Shown here: positions 1 to 9,071 of the stretch, one piece after another | Layout of the letters: each line of letters opens with the position of its first letter | Numbering within the stretch: the stretch's first letter is position 1 | Assembly (NCBI RefSeq): GCF_030538755.1 | Contig: NZ_JAUNTJ010000004.1 | Span: 62,001-126,000, forward strand | Source: Paracoccus sp. (in: a-proteobacteria) | Lineage (GTDB): Bacteria; Pseudomonadota; Alphaproteobacteria; Rhodobacterales; Rhodobacteraceae | Direction: 5' to 3' | DNA: 64,000 nt | Made by a program: the position numbers and the translations under genes | Notes under the pieces: model-generated | Databases searched by the model: none | What the model was told of the DNA's origin: nothing | The model's input: only the letters and a program-made list of their open reading frames with translations

Positions 1-528
1 CACTCCGGCGACATTCAGCCCGGTTGTCATCACGATCAGGCCGGGCGCCTCGCGCAGGTGGCGGGCAAAGACCTGCATGGTCGATCCGCCATCCAGCAGG
101 ATCGACTGCGCACCCCCCAGATGGCGCAGCGCCTCGGCGGCGATGGCCTCTTTGCGGGGGCGGTTCATCATCGCCTTGTCGGCCAGCGCGGGTTCGATCA
201 GGGCGGTATCGGCCCCCTCGCCCTGCGCCAGCGTCATCGCCAGCGCGATGCGGAAATCGGCCACGCCGGTGAACCCGAACCCCCGGCAAAAGCGCAGCAC
301 GCTGGGTTCACTGACCCCGGCGCGGGCGGCGATCTGGTTCAGGGGCAGGTGCATGAATTCCTCGGGCGCGCCGATCAGATATTGGCCGACCTGCTGGTTC
401 GCGCGGCTGAAGCCCGGCAAGGCGGCACGCACCCGTTGCAACAGGTTCGCCGCACCGGCAGGCGTGATTTCATCCGGGGGGCGGGGCATGGCGGGGCGAG
501 AGCCCGCGCGATGGGTGTCGTCGGTCAT
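1..528 (-). CDS. RpiR-HTH transcriptional regulator with DeoR-like sensor domain (C-terminus outside window)
   Basis: Sugar-responsive transcriptional regulator, truncated by the window start after 176 codons. Residues about 25-100 read as an RpiR/MurR (HTH_6) domain, including IAARAGVSEPSVLRFCRGFG. After it comes RKEAIAAEALRHLGG and then SILLDGGSTMQVFARHL and LIVMTTGLNVA. That resembles the start of the DeoR/GlpR sugar-phosphate sensor rather than the SIS domain normal in RpiR proteins. The ATG directly follows the stop codon of the upstream ATPase gene, so this is the last gene of the transporter operon. It probably autoregulates that operon through the boxes at 6641-6676. The family call is firm; the hybrid architecture needs the missing C-terminus, and the ligand is unknown. 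Confidence 0.85.
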   Translation of the reverse strand, partial: MTDDTHRAGSRPAMPRPPDEITPAGAANLLQRVRAALPGFSRANQQVGQYLIGAPEEFMHLPLNQIAARAGVSEPSVLRFCRGFGFTGVADFRIALAMTLAQGEGADTALIEPALADKAMMNRPRKEAIAAEALRHLGGAQSILLDGGSTMQVFARHLREAPGLIVMTTGLNVAGV

Positions 529-1602
529 TTACACCCCCGCCGCCAGAGCCTTGGCCAACAGGTTCCGGCCCGTGGCATCGAACGCCGCCAGCCGGTCGGC
601 GTCGGGCGTCAGATGAACCACCTCGCCCGCGCGCACCGGATGCTGCTTGCCAAGCCGGGCGACGAATTTCTGACCATCGGCCAGACGGCCATGGGCGATG
701 GTTTCATCGCCAAGCTGTTCCACCACCTCGACCGACAGCGCCAGATCGGCCGGGGTATCGCTGACGCGCACATCTTCGGGGCGGATGCCCAGTTCCACGG
801 TCGCCGCCGCCGGGCCGGGCAGCGGCTGCCGCGCCCCGCCCGGCAGCACGGCGGCCCCGTCAGCCAGTTGCACCGAAACAAAGTTCATCGCCGGCTGCCC
901 CAGAAACCCGGCGACAAAGCGGTTGGCCGGGTGGTTGAACAGTTCCAGCGGGGTGCCGACCTGTTCGACATTGCCATCGCGCATCACCACGATACGATCG
1001 GCCAGCGTCATCGCCTCGACCTGATCGTGGGTCACATAGATCATGGTATTGCCCAGCCGCGCGTGCAGTTGCGCCAGCTCCACCCGCATGTCGCCGCGCA
1101 GCGCCGCATCAAGGTTGGACAGCGGTTCGTCGAACAGAAAGATCGGCGGGTTGCGCACCAGCGTCCGCCCGATGGCGACGCGCTGACGCTGCCCGCCGGA
1201 CAGGGCCTTGGGCTTGCGATCCAGCAGGTGATCCAGTTGCAGCAGACGGGCGACCTCGGCCACGCGGGGGGCGATCTCGCGGCGCGGCCTTCCGGCGATC
1301 TTCATGCCAAAGCCCATGTTTTCGGCAACGGTCATATGCGGATACAGCGCATAGGACTGAAACACCATGCCGATGCCGCGCGCCACCGGCGGGGTTGTCG
1401 TCATATCCTGCCCGTCGATTTCCAGCCGCCCCGAGGTCACGCTTTCCAGCCCGGCGATCAGCCGCAGCAAGGTCGATTTGCCACAGCCCGAGGGGCCGAC
1501 GAGGACGATGAATTCCCCGTGCTCAATGGTCAGATCGACCGAGCCGATGACCTTGTGTGCGCCAAAGCTTTTGCTGATGCCGTTCAGTTCAACGCGCGCC
1601 AT
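529..1602 (-). CDS. MalK/UgpC-type carbohydrate ABC transporter ATP-binding protein
   Basis: Cytoplasmic ATPase that powers the sugar importer encoded by the three upstream genes. At 357 aa it has the usual MalK/UgpC length. Walker A is GPSGCGKST (about residues 36-44), the signature is [13 protein letters not shown], Walker B is [11 protein letters not shown] and the H-loop is [17 protein letters not shown]-terminal TOBE/OB region from about residue 240 includes the MNFV..QLADG and LGIRPEDV stretches typical of CUT1 ATPases. The gene starts 14 bases inside the end of the DUF5107 gene and is followed with no gap by the regulator gene, so translation is probably coupled. The substrate cannot be read from the ATPase. 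Confidence 0.95.
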   Translation of the reverse strand: MARVELNGISKSFGAHKVIGSVDLTIEHGEFIVLVGPSGCGKSTLLRLIAGLESVTSGRLEIDGQDMTTTPPVARGIGMVFQSYALYPHMTVAENMGFGMKIAGRPRREIAPRVAEVARLLQLDHLLDRKPKALSGGQRQRVAIGRTLVRNPPIFLFDEPLSNLDAALRGDMRVELAQLHARLGNTMIYVTHDQVEAMTLADRIVVMRDGNVEQVGTPLELFNHPANRFVAGFLGQPAMNFVSVQLADGAAVLPGGARQPLPGPAAATVELGIRPEDVRVSDTPADLALSVEVVEQLGDETIAHGRLADGQKFVARLGKQHPVRAGEVVHLTPDADRLAAFDATGRNLLAKALAAGV

Positions 1603-3508
1603 TCGCGGTCTCCTCGGTATGGTCGTCGGCCACCATCCTGAAATCCAGATGCGGCGGCAAAGGGTTATCGCGCAGGGCCTGCCCGCGCAGGGCGACCAGC
1701 GTGTGCCACAGATCCTGCGTCACGGTTTCGCCTTCGCGGATGGTGGCGAATTCGCGGGTCAGCAGATCGGCCAGCAGGTCGGCATCCCCCGCCTGCGCGG
1801 CGACATGGGCGCGGGCCAGATGGATACGCTCGTGATCCTGCACCTCGGCTGGCAAGGCGGCGATGAACCGCGCCAGCGCCGCCGGATCGTGCCGCCGCAG
1901 GTGATCGGCAATCTCGACCGCCAGCGAGTCAGGCGCACCGCCAGCCGCCCATGCCGCCAGATAATGTGCGGTGGCCTGCGCCGGTTCGCTTAGTGCAAGC
2001 TGGCGGTGGCTCAACCAATGGTCGCAACCGGCCAGCGATGCACGCGCCAGCGCCGCGCCCTGATCCCTGTCGCCACGGTCCAGCGCGGCGATGGACAAAA
2101 ACAGCAGCGCCCGCCAGTCATCCCCCAGCCCGCGCAGCCGGTCTTGCCAAAGCGGCGACAGCGCAAACCCGTCGGGCAGGCCCGCGCGCGGGGCGCGCCC
2201 CTGCGCCAGATCGTCCCAGAAATCGGCGGGGTGACTGGTGCCGAAATCGAGGTTTTCCGCCAGAACCCGCCCGGTCAGCGCCTGATGACGCCGCCCCCAA
2301 GGCCCGCCGCTGGACAGCATCTCAGCCGCAGGCAGCCGCGCCGCCGCACCAAGAAACCCGTCCAGACCGGCCAGATCCCCGGCCTCAGGCAGCACGGATT
2401 CCAGCGCGTCGGTCGCGCGGCGATAGTCGGGGTCCTGCGCGCCCGGCACCTGAACCGGGGCCAGAACGGCGGTCCAGTCCAGCGCCTGCCCCGCGCCCAA
2501 GGGCAGGCGCTGGTTCTGATGCGGGGTGATGCCCGCCTGAATCTCGACATAATCCCCCTGCCCCGGCTGGCTGAGGTAATCCATCCAGTGCTGCCCGCCC
2601 GGCGCGGTGCCGAAATAAAAGAACTTGCGCCCGGTCAGAACCGCGCTGCCGATATGCGCCAGCCCCCGGCCCGTGTCATCGACACAGGCAATGACATTGC
2701 GCACAGCCCGCCCGGCGCGGAAAAACACCGAGGCCGCCCCGCGCCAGTTCCCCGGATACGAACCATCGGGGCTGCGCGGAAACGCCATCCGCTCCAGATG
2801 GTTGTCGGGCAGGACATGTTCGATGGCGTCATCGCAGGGCGACAGCACACGCCCGCCCGGCGGCGTGGCAACGGCGATATTCGTCCACCAATAGACCAGC
2901 GCCGGGGTGTCGTTGGGGTTGACGATCCGGCCATGAATGGCCAGCGGACCATCGCCCGGCGGCAGGAACAGGTCGATCTGCCAGACGCATTCGGTGGTGC
3001 GGTCGAATTCATACAGCCGCAACAGCGGGCCGCGCTCCGTATCGACCCGCGCGGCGAAAACCGGGCTGCATGTGGTGGGGCTGTGCCCCGGCGTCAGCCC
3101 GTTCCATTCCACCCCGCCCGAAAACCACGCATTCAACGCCGCCAGATTCGCCGGGCGGAACACCGGATTGGCGAACAACAACTCGCGCCCCTGGGCCTTG
3201 TCGAACAGGCTGGTCAGCCGCCCGCCCAACCCCGGCGCGATCCGGGCGCGGAAACGGTCGTTTTCCAGCTCCAGCACCTCGATCGCGGCATCGCGCAGAC
3301 GGCGGTCGTAACGATCCTGCACCTGATAGGGCAGGATACTGTCCGCGCCCCAGTTGAACAGATGCGCCGCCTCGTCCTCGCGCAGGCCCACGGGGGGCGC
3401 ATCGCTGGGCGGGATCGGCTGTTGCCAGCGATAGCGCGGCATCGGACAGGGCGGGCCAAGCCAGGCCATCGGCAGGGGAACGCTGCGCGCGGTCAGGCTG
3501 GCCGTCAT
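1589..3508 (-). CDS. DUF5107 domain protein, likely carbohydrate-processing or -binding, in a sugar transport operon
   Basis: A 639-aa cytoplasmic protein with no signal peptide. The first ~370 residues look like a DUF5107 domain with a galactose-mutarotase-like fold: an aromatic- and Asn-rich beta protein with [41 protein letters not shown] and [17 protein letters not shown]. The C-terminal ~240 residues are alpha-helical and TPR-like ([25 protein letters not shown]). The open frame extends 67 codons further upstream, but the ATG at 3508 is chosen because it overlaps the permease stop as ATGA and the family homology begins there. It lies between permease and ATPase genes of a CUT1 importer, so it probably acts on the imported sugar. 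The reaction is unknown. Confidence 0.8.
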   Translation of the reverse strand: MTASLTARSVPLPMAWLGPPCPMPRYRWQQPIPPSDAPPVGLREDEAAHLFNWGADSILPYQVQDRYDRRLRDAAIEVLELENDRFRARIAPGLGGRLTSLFDKAQGRELLFANPVFRPANLAALNAWFSGGVEWNGLTPGHSPTTCSPVFAARVDTERGPLLRLYEFDRTTECVWQIDLFLPPGDGPLAIHGRIVNPNDTPALVYWWTNIAVATPPGGRVLSPCDDAIEHVLPDNHLERMAFPRSPDGSYPGNWRGAASVFFRAGRAVRNVIACVDDTGRGLAHIGSAVLTGRKFFYFGTAPGGQHWMDYLSQPGQGDYVEIQAGITPHQNQRLPLGAGQALDWTAVLAPVQVPGAQDPDYRRATDALESVLPEAGDLAGLDGFLGAAARLPAAEMLSSGGPWGRRHQALTGRVLAENLDFGTSHPADFWDDLAQGRAPRAGLPDGFALSPLWQDRLRGLGDDWRALLFLSIAALDRGDRDQGAALARASLAGCDHWLSHRQLALSEPAQATAHYLAAWAAGGAPDSLAVEIADHLRRHDPAALARFIAALPAEVQDHERIHLARAHVAAQAGDADLLADLLTREFATIREGETVTQDLWHTLVALRGQALRDNPLPPHLDFRMVADDHTEETANGAR

Positions 3509-4380
3509 TTCACACCGCCCATGGTAATGCCCGAGATCATCTTTTCCGACAGCAGGATGAACAGGATCACGGTCGGCACCATGACGATGGTCACACCCGC
3601 GAACAGCGCCACCCAATCGCCGCCCGAATATTGCATCGAGGTAATCAGCGCATAGATCCCCAGCGACAGCGTGCGGTTGTCGGGGCTGTTCAGCAGCACC
3701 AGCGACCATTGATATTCATTCCACAGCCCGACGAAATTCAGGATCGCCACCGTCGCCACCCCCGGCATGGCCAGCGGCAGCATGATGTGCCGGAACACCT
3801 GAAAATCCGAACAACCGTCGATAACGGCCGCGTTTTCCAGCTCGCCGGGCAGCGAGGTAAAGAAACCCTCAAGCACATAGATCGAAAACGGGATCGACAG
3901 CGCGATATAGGCGATGGTCAGGCCGGTCAGGCTGTCGCCCAGCCGCAACTGGTTCATGATGACAAAGATCGGCACGAACAGCAGCGGATAGGGAATCCCC
4001 ATGCCAAAGGCGAAAAAGCTGGACATGGCCCCGCGCCCCCGGAACCTGGCCCGCGCCAGAATATAGGCCGCGGGCACCGATACGATCAGGATGCCCAGCA
4101 CCGAGGCCGACACCACCAGCGCCGAATTCAGAAAGTAATCGCCGAAACGGTTCGAGACCCATGTCTTGACATAGTTCCCCCACACCGGATCGAACGGCAG
4201 CGACCACGGCTCGCGGAACAATTGCCGGTTGGTTTTCAACGAGGCCGAAATCACCCAGACCACAAAGAAAACCGAGGTAAACGACCAGCCCGCCACAATC
4301 AGATAGCTGAGCGCGCGGCCCAGCCCGCGACGCGCCGCGCCGGGGGCTGAACGGATCGAGGGATTCGCGGGGTTTGCCAT
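3505..4380 (-). CDS. Carbohydrate ABC transporter permease, MalG type
   Basis: Inner-membrane permease, 291 aa, with about six transmembrane segments. The first is preceded by a basic, Pro/Ala-rich cytoplasmic leader (residues 1-25). The conserved EAA loop that contacts the ATPase reads ELENAAVIDGCSDFQVFRHIMLPLAMPG (about residues 181-208). The MalG-type end, [14 protein letters not shown], is present. It starts one base after the MalF-type permease stop and overlaps the DUF5107 start, showing a single transcription unit. Substrate unknown. Confidence 0.95.
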   Translation of the reverse strand: MANPANPSIRSAPGAARRGLGRALSYLIVAGWSFTSVFFVVWVISASLKTNRQLFREPWSLPFDPVWGNYVKTWVSNRFGDYFLNSALVVSASVLGILIVSVPAAYILARARFRGRGAMSSFFAFGMGIPYPLLFVPIFVIMNQLRLGDSLTGLTIAYIALSIPFSIYVLEGFFTSLPGELENAAVIDGCSDFQVFRHIMLPLAMPGVATVAILNFVGLWNEYQWSLVLLNSPDNRTLSLGIYALITSMQYSGGDWVALFAGVTIVMVPTVILFILLSEKMISGITMGGVK

Positions 4381-4381
4381 C

Positions 4382-5266
4382 TTAATACTCCAGCCGGTCG
4401 CGCTTCATCAGCAGGCGCAGCCCGACAATGGTGATAAGGGTAAAGACGAACAGCGCCACACCAATGGCCGAGGCATAGCCAAGCGCATAGACCGGCTCTC
4501 GCTGGCCAAAGCCCATGATGTAAAGATAGATCGCCGGGGTATACAGGTTCTGGTCGATGTTCGGCCCGCCGAACGCATAGGGAAACTCGGTCAGCTTGAT
4601 CGCCTGTATCGACCACAGCACCACGGCAATGGTCACGATGTCCCAGATCATCGGCAGCGTGACATAGCGGAAGATCTGAAAGGTGGATGCCCCTTCAAGG
4701 CGCGCCGCCTCGAACATGTCTTGCGGGATCTTGTCGGCACCGGCCAGCACCAGAATGGTAAAAAACCCAGCCGAGACCCAGACCAGACCGACCAGCATCG
4801 CACCCAGCACGTTTTCCGGTGCCGTCCAGGCGGTGGATGCCAGCCCGTCCAGACCCAGCGCCTTTAGCAGACTGGTCAGCAGGCCATAGCGCGGCGTGAA
4901 CACAAAGGACCAGAAGGTGGTGATCGCCACCACCGCGATCATGTTGGGCAGAAAGATCAGCGCCCGGAAAACCTTTTTCCCCCAGATGCCAGAGTTCAGC
5001 AGCATGGTGAACAAAAAGGCCAGCGCAAAGACCGCCGCCCCGCCAACCGCCAGCACGAACAGCATATTGCGCACCGCCCGCCAAAAGATCGGGTCGCCCC
5101 ACAGCCGGATGTAATTGCGCCATCCGACCCAGACCGGATCATCGCCGAACCCGCTGGTGGAATAAAAGCTTAACTGGAATGCCTGTATGGCGGGCAGGAT
5201 CATCAGCCCCACATACAGCACCAGGGCAGGTGCCAGAAATACAAGGATCATGCGGCGACGGATCAT
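4382..5266 (-). CDS. Carbohydrate ABC transporter permease, MalF type
   Basis: Inner-membrane permease, 294 aa, pairing with the MalG-type protein downstream. Residues 8-30 form the first membrane segment (LVFLAPALVLYVGLMILPAI). The CUT1 lipid-facing motif FYSTSGFGDDPVWVGWRNY follows, and the EAA loop is DMFEAARLEGASTFQIFRYVTLPM (about residues 183-206). An AAAGGGG ribosome binding site stands before the ATG. A strong hairpin lies between this gene and the upstream binding-protein gene, which would allow less permease than binding protein to be made from one transcript. Confidence 0.95.
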   Translation of the reverse strand: MIRRRMILVFLAPALVLYVGLMILPAIQAFQLSFYSTSGFGDDPVWVGWRNYIRLWGDPIFWRAVRNMLFVLAVGGAAVFALAFLFTMLLNSGIWGKKVFRALIFLPNMIAVVAITTFWSFVFTPRYGLLTSLLKALGLDGLASTAWTAPENVLGAMLVGLVWVSAGFFTILVLAGADKIPQDMFEAARLEGASTFQIFRYVTLPMIWDIVTIAVVLWSIQAIKLTEFPYAFGGPNIDQNLYTPAIYLYIMGFGQREPVYALGYASAIGVALFVFTLITIVGLRLLMKRDRLEY

Positions 5267-5306
5267 GCGGCGCCCCTTTATGCGATACGAAACCGGACGG
5301 GTGACA

Positions 5307-5331
5307 GGCTGGCCGGAACCCCCGGCCAGCC
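5307..5331 (-). promoter_or_regulatory. Intercistronic hairpin downstream of the binding-protein gene
   Basis: A perfect 10-bp inverted repeat, GGCTGGCCGG and CCGGCCAGCC, separated by 5 bases. It sits between the stop of the solute-binding-protein gene and the start of the first permease gene. No U-tract follows, so it is more likely an mRNA-stabilising or partial attenuation structure, as known between malE and malF, than a full terminator. A matching structure follows the other sugar-binding protein at 13451-13475. Confidence 0.7.
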
Positions 5332-5341
5332 AAAGGCCAGA

Positions 5342-6607
5342 TCAGTTCTGGCTGTCCCAGTATTTCTTCGTCTCGGCCACCAGACGTTCGACGAACTGTT
5401 CCGGCGTCGTTTCGCCCAGGAACATGCGGTTATATTCCGGCTGCAACACCTGCGAGGTGAATTCCGGGTAAAGCACGTTCAGACCACCGCCATAGGGGGT
5501 CAGCGCCGTTGCCTCGGCCGCCGCCGTTTCGGCCTCGGCCAGTGCGCCGGGCCATGTCACACCGCCGCGCGTCACACCAACGCCGCCCTTTTCGGCCAGC
5601 AGGGTCTGCGCCTCGGCCCCCATCAGATAGTTCAGGAAACCCGCCGCCTCATCAGCATTGGGGGCATCTTTCAGGATCGCGATCGACACCATCGCGACCT
5701 CAAGATCGGTGGTCTTGCCCTTGCCATCGGCGACAGCCGGGAAATTGAACGCACCCCAGCCGAAATCCGGCCCGGTGGTGGCCGACAACTCGGTCGGCAA
5801 CCATGATCCGACCAGCTCGCCCACGGTTTCGCCCATGGCGATGGTCTGCTGCCCGGCGGGATACTGGAACCCGCGCGCGTCCTGCGCGATACATTCAGCG
5901 TCCCAAAGCTGACGCCCGGCCTTTGCTGCCTCAAGCACGGCGGGGTCGTTCCACCCCTCGCCGGATTTGTCGGCAAAGGCCGCCAGCATCGCATCCGCGC
6001 CATTCCTGCGCGCCAGATAATGCGAGAAATAGGCCGCGTTATAAAAGGCGACATTGCCTTCGATTACCAGCAGATGCGTATCCGCCGCGCGCGCGGCACC
6101 GCACAGCGCGATCAGATCGTCCCATGTCGCGGGCGGAGCGCCGATTTCGGCCAGCGCCTCTTTGTCATACCAGAAATTGACGGTGTTATAGATATAGGGA
6201 AGCTGGGCGATCGTGTCGCCCTGCCCATACAGGGACAGCACGCCGGGCAGCAGCGCCGCCTTGACCTCATCCGTCAGATCGCCCGAGAGGTCGCGTAACT
6301 GATCCTGCAATTGCAGACCGCCCGCCAGTTGGTCACTGTCCTGATCCATCAGATCGACCGGCGTGCGCGCGGCCAGTGCCTGACGCAGCTTGGTCTGGTT
6401 CTGGCGACCGTTCCACACGACGTTAAAGGTCGTGTCCGGGTTGGCGGCAGTATAGTTCGCCATGATCTCTTTCAGCGCCTCGGCCTGCGGTTCGTTTTCG
6501 TTCCACATCGACCAATAGACCAGTTCCCCCGCCGATACGGGCAGCGCGGCCCCGGCAACGGTCAGGGCCAGCACGGCGGCGCCATTCTTCAGCACGGATG
6601 ATGTCAT
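5342..6607 (-). CDS. Carbohydrate ABC transporter substrate-binding protein
   Basis: Periplasmic solute-binding protein of the CUT1 family, 421 aa. A signal peptide spans residues 1-25 with likely cleavage after ALPVSA. The mature protein starts GELVYWSMWNENEPQAEALK, typical of SBP family 1. FNVVWNGRQNQTKLRQAL, LPYIYNTVNFWYDKEALAEIG and WDDLIALCGAA follow in family order. The start is the ATG at 6607 because GGGAGGTAAAC lies just before it and the signal peptide begins there; an in-frame extension to 6682 is rejected. It is the first gene of the operon and defines what is imported, but the sugar cannot be inferred. Confidence 0.95.
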   Translation of the reverse strand: MTSSVLKNGAAVLALTVAGAALPVSAGELVYWSMWNENEPQAEALKEIMANYTAANPDTTFNVVWNGRQNQTKLRQALAARTPVDLMDQDSDQLAGGLQLQDQLRDLSGDLTDEVKAALLPGVLSLYGQGDTIAQLPYIYNTVNFWYDKEALAEIGAPPATWDDLIALCGAARAADTHLLVIEGNVAFYNAAYFSHYLARRNGADAMLAAFADKSGEGWNDPAVLEAAKAGRQLWDAECIAQDARGFQYPAGQQTIAMGETVGELVGSWLPTELSATTGPDFGWGAFNFPAVADGKGKTTDLEVAMVSIAILKDAPNADEAAGFLNYLMGAEAQTLLAEKGGVGVTRGGVTWPGALAEAETAAAEATALTPYGGGLNVLYPEFTSQVLQPEYNRMFLGETTPEQFVERLVAETKKYWDSQN

Positions 6608-6868
6608 GTTTACCTCCCGACAGGCGGCGCTTGGGCCGCTTCTAATAAAACTACAGTGGAATGAAGTTTTACTACATGTCAACGATTCCGTGACAATCTG
6701 GTAAACAAAACCTCCGCGGCCCGAGGCACATCAGCCCGGCACCAGCCCGGCGGCGCGGAACGCTGCCCCGTGCCGGGTGGTGTCAGCAGGGATCACGCCT
6801 TTCCCCGGCGGCCGGAACCGGCGCCAGTGGCGGGGCGATACCGTATTGCGGTCAGGCAATTGCGCCGG
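6608..6868 (-). promoter_or_regulatory. Promoter region of the first ABC operon
   Basis: This 261-base gap has an AT-rich patch (about 6640-6715) standing out against GC-rich flanks. On the minus strand a TTGACA lies at 6682-6677, but no clear -10 box is found 16-18 bases on; TTTATT and TAGTAA sequences nearby are alternatives, so the exact promoter is not fixed. The half nearer the beta-galactosidase stop holds an 8-bp inverted repeat (CCCGGCAC at 6735 and GTGCCGGG at 6770) with a long loop. No coding sequence is evident. Confidence 0.5.
6641..6676 (-). promoter_or_regulatory. Two RpiR-like operator boxes in front of the ABC operon
   Basis: On the minus strand TGTAGTAAAACTTCA (6676-6662) and TGTAGTTTTATTAGA (6655-6641) are two 15-base quasi-palindromes sharing the half-site TGTAGT. 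They are exactly 21 bases apart, about two helical turns. Their layout (TGTAGT, 3 bases, ACTTCA-like) resembles known HexR/RpiR-family sites. The RpiR-type gene closing this operon is the obvious candidate to bind them. This assignment is inferred. Confidence 0.55.
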
Positions 6869-9064
6869 TCAGCCCGGCTCTGCGGTGACAACCGCCTGCG
6901 CCGCCGGGAATTGCGCCAGCTCGGCCCGGATGCGGATCTCGCCCGGATCGCCGGTCAGGCGCAGCCACATGCCGGTGGTGCCCCCCTGCAAGGGCCGCAA
7001 CTCGGGGCCGATCAGCCGGGCCGGGCCGTCGATCGCAACCCGGACCGAGCCGGCCAGAAACGGCAGCCGGTTGCCGACCTGATCCAGCGCCCGCAGGATC
7101 ACGCGCAGGTCGGTATCGGCCGCCGCAGGCAGGCGGTCGGCATCCGGCGCAATTTCCAGCCGGGTGGGCAGCGGGTCGGCCACATATTCTCGTCGGATGA
7201 CGGGCTGGCCGTCCAGCCAGCCGGTTATCGTGCCGGGATGCCATGCCATGCCCCACAGGCCCAGTTCCTCGGCGCTCAGATGGCGATGGTCGATGATGAC
7301 CGGAGGGTGCGGCAGATGCGGGAACCGTTCCCGGTCTGGCCCGACGCGACGCCTGATCCCCAGACAGTCGAATTCGATCTCGTCGCAATTGGTCAGCACG
7401 ATCAGCGGCAGGATGCCGCCAAAGTTACGCTCGCCCCGCGCCCAAAAGGTAACGGGCTGCATCACCACACCCTGCGACGGCGGCTTTTGGCTGGCATAGG
7501 CAAAGGCGGCGAATTTCGGTTCCCGCCACATATCCATGACGCCGTGATGGCAGATACGGTCGCCCGCGCCGAAATCCTTGTGGGTGTTGTAATCGAACAT
7601 GCACCAGCCCACGCTGCCCGCAATCGCCGGATCGCCATAGGCGGCGTTCATCACCTCAAGATGGCGGATCACATGTTCCATCTGCCGCAGTTCCGGGTCG
7701 CCCGCCTTGGTGGGGAACATATGGCCGTTGAACTCGGTCACGATATAGGGAACGGCGCGGGACAGGCCCGTCACCTCGGGGACCGGGCGCAGCGCGGTGC
7801 GGGGGCGGTTCACGCCGGGCAGCTCGGATTCGTCCAGCACGAAATCGTTCATCGCATAGACATCCTCCAGCAACTCGCTGTCGGTGATGCAGCGCACGCC
7901 GGTGGTGGCCCGCGTCGGGTCCAATTGCCGCGCAAGAGCGTTGGTCCGGGCATAAAGCCCGTGGCAATCGGGGCTTTCGTTGATCCGCACCCCCCAGACG
8001 ATGATCGAGGGGTGGTTGCGGTCGCGGCGGATCATCGCCCCGGTATTGGCCAGCGCGGCATCCTGCCACTCGGGGCCGCCGATATGCTGCCAGCCGGGGA
8101 TCTCGTTAAACACCATCAGCCCGATTTCGTCGCAGCGGTCCAGAAACCACGGGCTGGGCGGATAGTGCGAGCTGCGCACCAGATTGCAGCCAAGGTCAAA
8201 GCGCACGATTTCAGCGTCGCGTTCCTGCGCATGACGCCCCGCCGCATAGCCGGCATGAGGAAACGCCTGATGCCGGTTCAGCCCGCGCAACTGCACCCGC
8301 TGCCCGTTCAGGAAAAACCCCTCGGGCCGCCATTCGGCGCTGCGAAAGCCAAAGCGTTGGGTGATCCGGTCGCCGCTGTCGGGCAGGCTGACATCCAGCG
8401 AATACAGCGCCGGGTTGTCGGGCGACCACAGGGCGATGCCGCGCAGCCCGGTCATCGGCGCGCCGTCGCTGCGGGCAATTTCCGCGCCATCAGGCCCGCG
8501 CAGCACCGCCAGCAGCGGGCCGGGGGCGGACAGGTCGGCGTCAAAGACCACGGTCCTGGCATCCGCCAGCGGGTCGGGGGTCAGCACCCGCACGTCGCGG
8601 ATATGCCGCGCGGGCAGCACCCGCAGCCATACATCGCGGTAAATCCCGGCATAGGTCAGATAGTCGATCTGCCCGCCAAAGGGCGGAATCGCAGGGTTTT
8701 CCGATCCGTCGATGCGAACGGTTATCAGGTTGTCATCGGCCAGATGCGGCGTCAGGTCCGCCGTGAACGGGGTATAGCCGTCAGGATGCGCCACCACCTG
8801 CACCCCGTTGACCCACACCACGGCATCGGCCATCGCGCCGTCAAACTGCATCTCGACCCGGCACCCGTCCCAATCGCCGCGCCGCAGGCGGCGCTGATAG
8901 GTGAAGGGGCGCTGATAGCAGGTCTCGTCGAAATAGCTTTGCGGCAGATCGACGGCATTATGGGGCAAGGAAACCGCCGCCCCCGTCATCGGGGCGGCAC
9001 GCCACGCCGGGTCGAAGCCTTGGGCAAAGATCCAGTCGTCGTTCAGGCGGATGATCTGACGCAT
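6869..9064 (-). CDS. Glycoside hydrolase family 2, probable beta-galactosidase
   Basis: Retaining beta-glycosidase, 731 aa, with no signal peptide, so cytoplasmic. The N-terminal jelly-roll sugar-binding domain (residues 1-165) contains YQRRL and AVVWVNGVQV. An immunoglobulin-like domain follows, then the TIM barrel beginning near LRGLNRHQAFPHAGYA. The acid/base is Glu363 in RNHPSIIVWGVRINES and the nucleophile is Glu444 in IVTEFNGH. The start is the ATG at 9064, seven bases after the dgoD stop. Beta-galactosidase is inferred from its place in a galactonate operon; beta-glucuronidase or a related GH2 activity cannot be excluded from sequence alone. Confidence 0.88.
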   Translation of the reverse strand: MRQIIRLNDDWIFAQGFDPAWRAAPMTGAAVSLPHNAVDLPQSYFDETCYQRPFTYQRRLRRGDWDGCRVEMQFDGAMADAVVWVNGVQVVAHPDGYTPFTADLTPHLADDNLITVRIDGSENPAIPPFGGQIDYLTYAGIYRDVWLRVLPARHIRDVRVLTPDPLADARTVVFDADLSAPGPLLAVLRGPDGAEIARSDGAPMTGLRGIALWSPDNPALYSLDVSLPDSGDRITQRFGFRSAEWRPEGFFLNGQRVQLRGLNRHQAFPHAGYAAGRHAQERDAEIVRFDLGCNLVRSSHYPPSPWFLDRCDEIGLMVFNEIPGWQHIGGPEWQDAALANTGAMIRRDRNHPSIIVWGVRINESPDCHGLYARTNALARQLDPTRATTGVRCITDSELLEDVYAMNDFVLDESELPGVNRPRTALRPVPEVTGLSRAVPYIVTEFNGHMFPTKAGDPELRQMEHVIRHLEVMNAAYGDPAIAGSVGWCMFDYNTHKDFGAGDRICHHGVMDMWREPKFAAFAYASQKPPSQGVVMQPVTFWARGERNFGGILPLIVLTNCDEIEFDCLGIRRRVGPDRERFPHLPHPPVIIDHRHLSAEELGLWGMAWHPGTITGWLDGQPVIRREYVADPLPTRLEIAPDADRLPAAADTDLRVILRALDQVGNRLPFLAGSVRVAIDGPARLIGPELRPLQGGTTGMWLRLTGDPGEIRIRAELAQFPAAQAVVTAEPG

Positions 9065-9071
9065 GACAAGA

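Noticed and set aside
58-1641. A 527-codon open frame on the plus strand over the ATPase and regulator genes
   Set aside because: It is antisense to a clear ABC ATPase gene, has His/Arg/Gln-rich low-sense composition and no family motif; GC-rich antisense frames are common here.
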